Positions 37,562 to 40,743 of a stretch of 40,743 nucleotides of DNA are shown here, one piece after another; the stretch's first letter is position 1; the number at the start of each line of letters is the position of its first letter. This DNA is from DATKPC01 sp035524275 (lineage in GTDB: Bacteria; Pseudomonadota; Gammaproteobacteria; Burkholderiales; Burkholderiaceae_F). The DNA lies in assembly GCA_035524275.1 (NCBI GenBank), contig DATKPC010000106.1, positions 1 through 40,743 of the forward strand, read 5' to 3'. The position numbers were made by a program, and so were the translations under genes. A model generated the notes under the pieces. The model did not search any database. It had not been told where the DNA came from and saw nothing but the letters and a program-made list of their open reading frames with translations.

Positions 37562-38746
37562 ATGAAGCGCGAAGTCGTCGTGGGCGCGGGCGTGCGGACC
37601 GCGATTGGCACTTTTGGCGGCAGTTTCAAGGAAACGCCGCCGACGGCATTGGGCGCGGCCGTGATACGCGAAGCGATGGCGCGTGCGCAGATCAAGGGCG
37701 ACGAGGTGGGACACGTCGTCTTCGGCCACGTCGTGAACACCGAGGCGCGCGACATGTACCTCGCGCGCGTCGCGGCGCTTGACGGCGGCGTCGCCGAGAC
37801 GGTTCCGTGCCTGACGTTGAACCGCCTCTGCGGCAGCGGGTTGCAGGCGGTCGTTTCCGCGGCGCAGACGATCCTGCTCGGCGATGCCGACGTCGCGATC
37901 GGCGGCGGCGCGGAGAACATGTCGCGCGCGCCCTACGCGCTGACGTCGGCCCGGTGGGGCCAGCGCATGGGCGACGGCAAGGTCGTGGACATGATGGTGG
38001 GTGCGCTTCACGACCCGTTCCACGCGATCCACATGGGCGTCACGGCCGAGAACGTCGCCGCCAAGTTCGGCATCAGCCGCGACGACCAGGACCGGCTGGC
38101 GGTCGAGAGCCATCGCCGCGCCGCCAACGCGATCCGGGAGGGGCGCTTCAAGGGCCAGATCCTCGCGATCGAGGTCAAGGGACGCAAGGGCACCGTCTCG
38201 TTCGACACCGACGAGCACGTCCGGGCCGACGCGACGCTCGAGGACATGGCGAAGCTGCGACCGGTGTTCGCGAAGGAAAACGGGACGGTGACGGCGGGCA
38301 ACGCGTCCGGGATCAACGATGCGGCCGCCGCGGTCGTCCTGATGGAGCGATCCGTCGCCGAGAAGCGCGGCGTCAAGCCGCTGGCGCGACTGGTGTCGTA
38401 CGGTCACGCCGGCGTCGATCCGAAGCTGATGGGCATCGGTCCGGTTCCGGCGAGTCGCGCCGCACTGGCCCGTGCCGGCTTGGCGATCGGGCAGATGGAC
38501 GTCATCGAGTCGAACGAAGCGTTCGCCGCGCAGGCCTGCGCCGTGATGCGGGAACTGGGCGCCGATCCTGCCAAGGTCAATCCGAACGGCAGCGGAATCT
38601 CGCTCGGACACCCGATCGGCGCAACGGGCGCGATCCTGACCGTCAAGGCGGTCCACGAGTTGCAGCGCATCGGCGGCCGGTATGCCCTCGTGACGATGTG
38701 CATCGGGGGTGGACAGGGCATTGCCGCGATCTTCGAGCGGATCTGA
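37562..38746 (+). CDS. bktB: Beta-ketothiolase BktB
   Basis: Thiolase that condenses acetyl-CoA with acetyl-CoA or, in C. necator, propionyl-CoA to 3-ketovaleryl-CoA, allowing 3-hydroxyvalerate units in PHA. It has 394 residues with C90 (NRLCGSGLQAVVSAAQTI), H350 (LGHPIGATG) and C380 (MCIGGGQGIAAIFERI), identical numbering to C. necator BktB and clearly closer to it than to the PhaA at 33.4 kb. The ATG at 37562 follows GGGGGC; a GTG at 37544 is in frame but lacks a ribosome site. It lies 70 bp after rimO and could be its own unit. Confidence 0.93.
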   Translation: MKREVVVGAGVRTAIGTFGGSFKETPPTALGAAVIREAMARAQIKGDEVGHVVFGHVVNTEARDMYLARVAALDGGVAETVPCLTLNRLCGSGLQAVVSAAQTILLGDADVAIGGGAENMSRAPYALTSARWGQRMGDGKVVDMMVGALHDPFHAIHMGVTAENVAAKFGISRDDQDRLAVESHRRAANAIREGRFKGQILAIEVKGRKGTVSFDTDEHVRADATLEDMAKLRPVFAKENGTVTAGNASGINDAAAAVVLMERSVAEKRGVKPLARLVSYGHAGVDPKLMGIGPVPASRAALARAGLAIGQMDVIESNEAFAAQACAVMRELGADPAKVNPNGSGISLGHPIGATGAILTVKAVHELQRIGGRYALVTMCIGGGQGIAAIFERI

Positions 38747-38791
38747 CACCCGCCAAGCGCCCGGCGCCGGCACGCTGACGAAAGAAAGTCC

Positions 38792-38819
38792 TTGACTTTG
38801 CTGCATCGCACAATACAAT
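38792..38819 (+). promoter_or_regulatory. Sigma70 promoter of phaP
   Basis: TTGACT (38792-38797), a 16-bp spacer and TACAAT (38814-38819) form the best sigma70 promoter in the window. Transcription would start near 38826, about 93 nt before the phasin ATG. The spacer and the start-site region are filled by the two arms of a perfect inverted repeat. Confidence 0.7.
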
Positions 38820-38838
38820 GAAATTGTGCGATGCAGCA
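38799..38838. promoter_or_regulatory. Perfect 16-bp inverted repeat in the phaP promoter (candidate PhaR operator)
   Basis: TGCTGCATCGCACAAT (38799-38814) and ATTGTGCGATGCAGCA (38823-38838) are exact reverse complements separated by 8 nt. One arm occupies the -35/-10 spacer and the other covers the expected start site, so bound repressor would block RNA polymerase. PhaR is known to bind phasin promoters in C. necator and Paracoccus at TGC-rich sequences. That PhaR binds this repeat is inferred. Confidence 0.7.
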
Positions 38839-38918
38839 TTTCCTGTCCGACGCGATGGGAAATGCGGATCGCCGGGGATGACCGATCCGATTTCCGATCC
38901 GCCACGCGGGAGATAGTC

Positions 38919-39299
38919 ATGTTGCCGAACGAATTCACCGAATTTCACAAGACCAGCCTCGAAGCCTTCGGCGCGCTGAGCCGCGCCGCGATCGATGCGA
39001 GCGAGAAGCTCGCCCAGCTGAATCTCGCGGCGAGCAAGTCGCTGCTCAACGACACGACGGTCCTGGCGCAGCAGTTGAGCGGGGCGAAGGACATCCAGGA
39101 AGTCGTCGCTGTCGCCGGCAATTCGGCACAGCCGGCCGTCGACAAGCTCGTGAGCTATTCGCGCCAAGCGTTCGGGATCGCGAACGACGCCGGTTCCGTG
39201 ATCGGCCGGCTGGTCGACGCGCAGGTGCGCGGCGGTCGCCGCCAGGTCGAGGAGTTCGTCGATCTCGCGATGAATCCGAAGGCGCGCAAGGCGGCCTGA
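38919..39299 (+). CDS. phaP: Short phasin (PHB granule-associated protein)
   Basis: Amphipathic helical protein that coats PHB granules. It has 126 residues, of which about 1-105 match the Phasin_2 core (EFHKTSLEAFGALSRAAIDA, QEVVAVAGNSAQPAVDKLV, RQAFGIANDAGSVIGRLVDA). It then ends in a basic tail (RRQVEEFVDLAMNPKARKAA) where phasins of this group usually continue to 180-190 residues, so the C-terminal helices are missing. GGGAG lies before the ATG at 38919. It is single-gene, driven by the strong promoter above, and convergent with the hydrogenase protease gene. Confidence 0.88.
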   Translation: MLPNEFTEFHKTSLEAFGALSRAAIDASEKLAQLNLAASKSLLNDTTVLAQQLSGAKDIQEVVAVAGNSAQPAVDKLVSYSRQAFGIANDAGSVIGRLVDAQVRGGRRQVEEFVDLAMNPKARKAA

Positions 39300-39318
39300 G
39301 GCGCGCCGCGGCGGATGT

Positions 39319-39801
39319 TCAGGCGCCGGCGGGTCCGGCGCCGCACATCATCCAGTGGCGGGCCCACGCGAGCGCCGCTTCCAGGTGCGCGAGCGCGGCC
39401 GGCTGCGGCGGCGCTCCAAGTTCGAACGTCGAGGCGCGGATCGCGAGCAGCGTGCATGGCGGCGGCTCGGCGCCGAACAGGTCGCGATAGACCTGCATCA
39501 CCGCGGCGGGCGACATCGCGTGCGTCGTGAAGCTGGCGTCGCGAGCCGGGCGCAACGGCGAGGCGGCGAACGGGGCGTCGCATTCGACGCTGGCATCGAT
39601 GAAAAGGACGCGTTCGCGCCCCTGCAGGTCGAGCGCGTGCTCGACCTGCAGCTGGTAGTCGTCCAGGAATTCCGCCCGCCCCGGCACGGCGTCCATGCGT
39701 CGCAGGCGTTCGACGGCGAGCGGCCCGAGAGCGTCGTCTCCGCGCGACGGATTGCCCCAGCCGAAGACGAGCAGCGGCGGACAGCCGGTTCGCCGCGTCA
39801 C
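39319..39801 (-). CDS. hoxW: NiFe-hydrogenase maturation protease (HoxW/HybD family)
   Basis: Endopeptidase that removes the C-terminal extension of a hydrogenase large subunit after nickel insertion. It has 160 residues with GWGNPSRGDDALGPLA (14-29), D69 in LFIDAS and H94 in TTHAMSP. D22/D23, D69 and H94 correspond to the nickel-sensing residues of HybD (Glu16, Asp62, His93). The start is a GTG at 39801 that overlaps the stop of the large-subunit gene (GTGA), so it is translationally coupled and surely dedicated to that enzyme. The exact symbol follows from calling the large subunit HoxH. Confidence 0.82.
   Translation of the reverse strand: MTRRTGCPPLLVFGWGNPSRGDDALGPLAVERLRRMDAVPGRAEFLDDYQLQVEHALDLQGRERVLFIDASVECDAPFAASPLRPARDASFTTHAMSPAAVMQVYRDLFGAEPPPCTLLAIRASTFELGAPPQPAALAHLEAALAWARHWMMCGAGPAGA
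39322..39342 (+). terminator. 8-bp hairpin after phaP, inside the hoxW 3' end
   Basis: GGCGCCGG (39322-39329) and CCGGCGCC (39335-39342) form a perfect stem with a 5-nt loop, 22 nt after the phaP stop. The same bases encode the last Gly/Ala/Pro residues of the opposing protease gene, so the repeat may simply reflect that composition. No U-tract follows. Confidence 0.3.
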
Positions 39802-40743
39802 GCCGCTGGCGCTCGCCGCGTCTCGCCGCTGGTTTTCACGAGGCGCTCGATCGGCTCGCCGTCGGGACCCGCCAGCGTGACGTCGAGCGGCATCCGCCCC
39901 AGCGCATGCGTGGCGCACGACAGGCAGGGGTCGTAGGCCCGTATCGCGACCTCGATGCGGTTCAGCAGGCCTTCGGTGAGCTGCCGTCCGTCGAGGTACT
40001 GGCGTGCCACCTGCCGTACCGCCTCGTTCATCGCCTGGTTGTTGTGCGTCGTCGAGACGATCAGGTTGCACATCGACACCAGGTCGTCGTCGCCGACGCG
40101 GTAATGGTGGATCAGCGTCCCGCGCGGCGCCTCGATGATCCCGATGCCTTCGGCGCAGCGTTGGCCTTGCGCGACCAGGTCGCCCGCGAGGAGATCTCGA
40201 TCGTCGAGCAGGTCGCGGATAACCTCGACCGTATGCAGCGTCTCGATCATCCGCGCCCAGTGGTAGGCCAGCGTCGCATGGATCGGCGCGCCCTTGCCCC
40301 ACGCGAGGAATTCCTGGCGCTGCGACTCGGCGAGCGGCGTCGGGATGAAGTCGCAGTTCTGCACCCGGGCGAGCGGTCCGACGCGATACCAGCCGCTCTC
40401 CCGGCCAAGGCTGCGCAGGTGCGGGAATTTCATGTAGCTCCACGGGCGGACTTCCTCCTCGATCAGCTCGAGGTAGCTCGAGGCCGCGGCGCCGTCGACG
40501 ATGATCCGCCCGTCGGCGTCGCGCGCGCGCAGCCTGCCATCGTAGAGGTCCATCGCGCCGTCGGCCCGGACCAGCGACAGCATGTTGGCGCGGAACGTGC
40601 CGAACTCGTCGTAGAGGCCGGGATTCGCCGCGTGCAGCTGCTTCGCGATGTTCACCGCATCCTGCGCCCATTCCAGCATCTGGTTCACGTCCGCCCTCAA
40701 CCGCTCGCGGTCGCCGCGCGCCAGGTGCTTGTTCATGCCGCCC
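39798..40743 (-). CDS. hoxH: NiFe-hydrogenase large subunit, HoxH-like (C-terminal part; 5' end beyond window)
   Basis: Catalytic subunit of a NiFe hydrogenase, probably the bidirectional NAD-linked cytoplasmic type (group 3d). About 315 C-terminal residues are visible; the frame runs off the right edge, where the sequence reads GGMNKHL, an internal family position rather than a start. The C-terminal active-site motif is DPCLSCATHALG, giving two of the four Ni-Fe Cys ligands. Cleavage after the His would release a 35-residue extension ending SGETRRAPAA. EAPRGTLIHHYRV and STTHNNQAMNEAVRQVA are also typical. Group 3d is inferred from the CATHALG form; small and diaphorase subunits would lie outside the window. 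Confidence 0.85.
   Translation of the reverse strand, partial: GGMNKHLARGDRERLRADVNQMLEWAQDAVNIAKQLHAANPGLYDEFGTFRANMLSLVRADGAMDLYDGRLRARDADGRIIVDGAAASSYLELIEEEVRPWSYMKFPHLRSLGRESGWYRVGPLARVQNCDFIPTPLAESQRQEFLAWGKGAPIHATLAYHWARMIETLHTVEVIRDLLDDRDLLAGDLVAQGQRCAEGIGIIEAPRGTLIHHYRVGDDDLVSMCNLIVSTTHNNQAMNEAVRQVARQYLDGRQLTEGLLNRIEVAIRAYDPCLSCATHALGRMPLDVTLAGPDGEPIERLVKTSGETRRAPAA

Overview
The window is uniformly GC-rich, densely coded chromosomal DNA (37 protein genes, no gap over 300 bp) and looks like a betaproteobacterium, probably Burkholderiales or a close relative. The evidence is the gene order mdh / gntR / sdhCDAB-sdhE-gltA / odhA-odhB-lpd-zapE, the block rluD-pgeF-phaC-phaA-phaB-phaR-rimO, and thiolases and an acetoacetyl-CoA reductase whose catalytic residues fall at the same numbers as in Cupriavidus necator PhaA, BktB and PhaB. 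I saw no rRNA, tRNA, CRISPR array, insertion sequence or prophage.

Layout. 1-4.1 kb is a small accessory stretch: the tail of an unidentified gene, a zinc alcohol dehydrogenase and a methionine-type aminotransferase on the minus strand, a one-frame fusion of a GNAT acetyltransferase to an RNase T-like DEDDh exonuclease, and an orphan PIN-domain ribonuclease. 4.1-10.0 kb (minus strand) reads mdh > prpB > prpC > acnA, joining malate dehydrogenase and aconitase to the 2-methylcitrate cycle. A UTRA-type GntR regulator is divergent from mdh, with two palindromes between them. 11.3-23.4 kb (plus strand) holds succinate dehydrogenase, its flavinylation factor, citrate synthase, the 2-oxoglutarate dehydrogenase complex and zapE. 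23.4-31.4 kb carries a secreted charged protein, an S1/P1 nuclease, a PP2C phosphatase, a YdcH-like protein, a YoaA/DinG helicase, bamD, rluD and pgeF. 31.5-39.3 kb is a polyhydroxybutyrate (PHB) cluster: phaC-phaA-phaB, phaR-rimO, bktB and a short phasin. The right edge (minus strand) holds the C-terminal part of a NiFe-hydrogenase large subunit and its maturation protease.

How it works together (inference). The window covers much of the oxidative TCA cycle. Propionyl-CoA can be burned with oxaloacetate through PrpC/aconitase/PrpB, or condensed with acetyl-CoA by BktB into C5 units for PHA. Acetyl-CoA and reducing power can be stored by PhaA/PhaB/PhaC, with PhaR sensing the polymer and probably repressing the phasin promoter. 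The hydrogenase genes suggest hydrogen as an extra electron source. The regulatory structures best supported are a perfect 16-bp inverted repeat built into the phaP promoter, the palindrome pair upstream of mdh, and GC-rich hairpins without U-tracts just after several stop codons inside operons.
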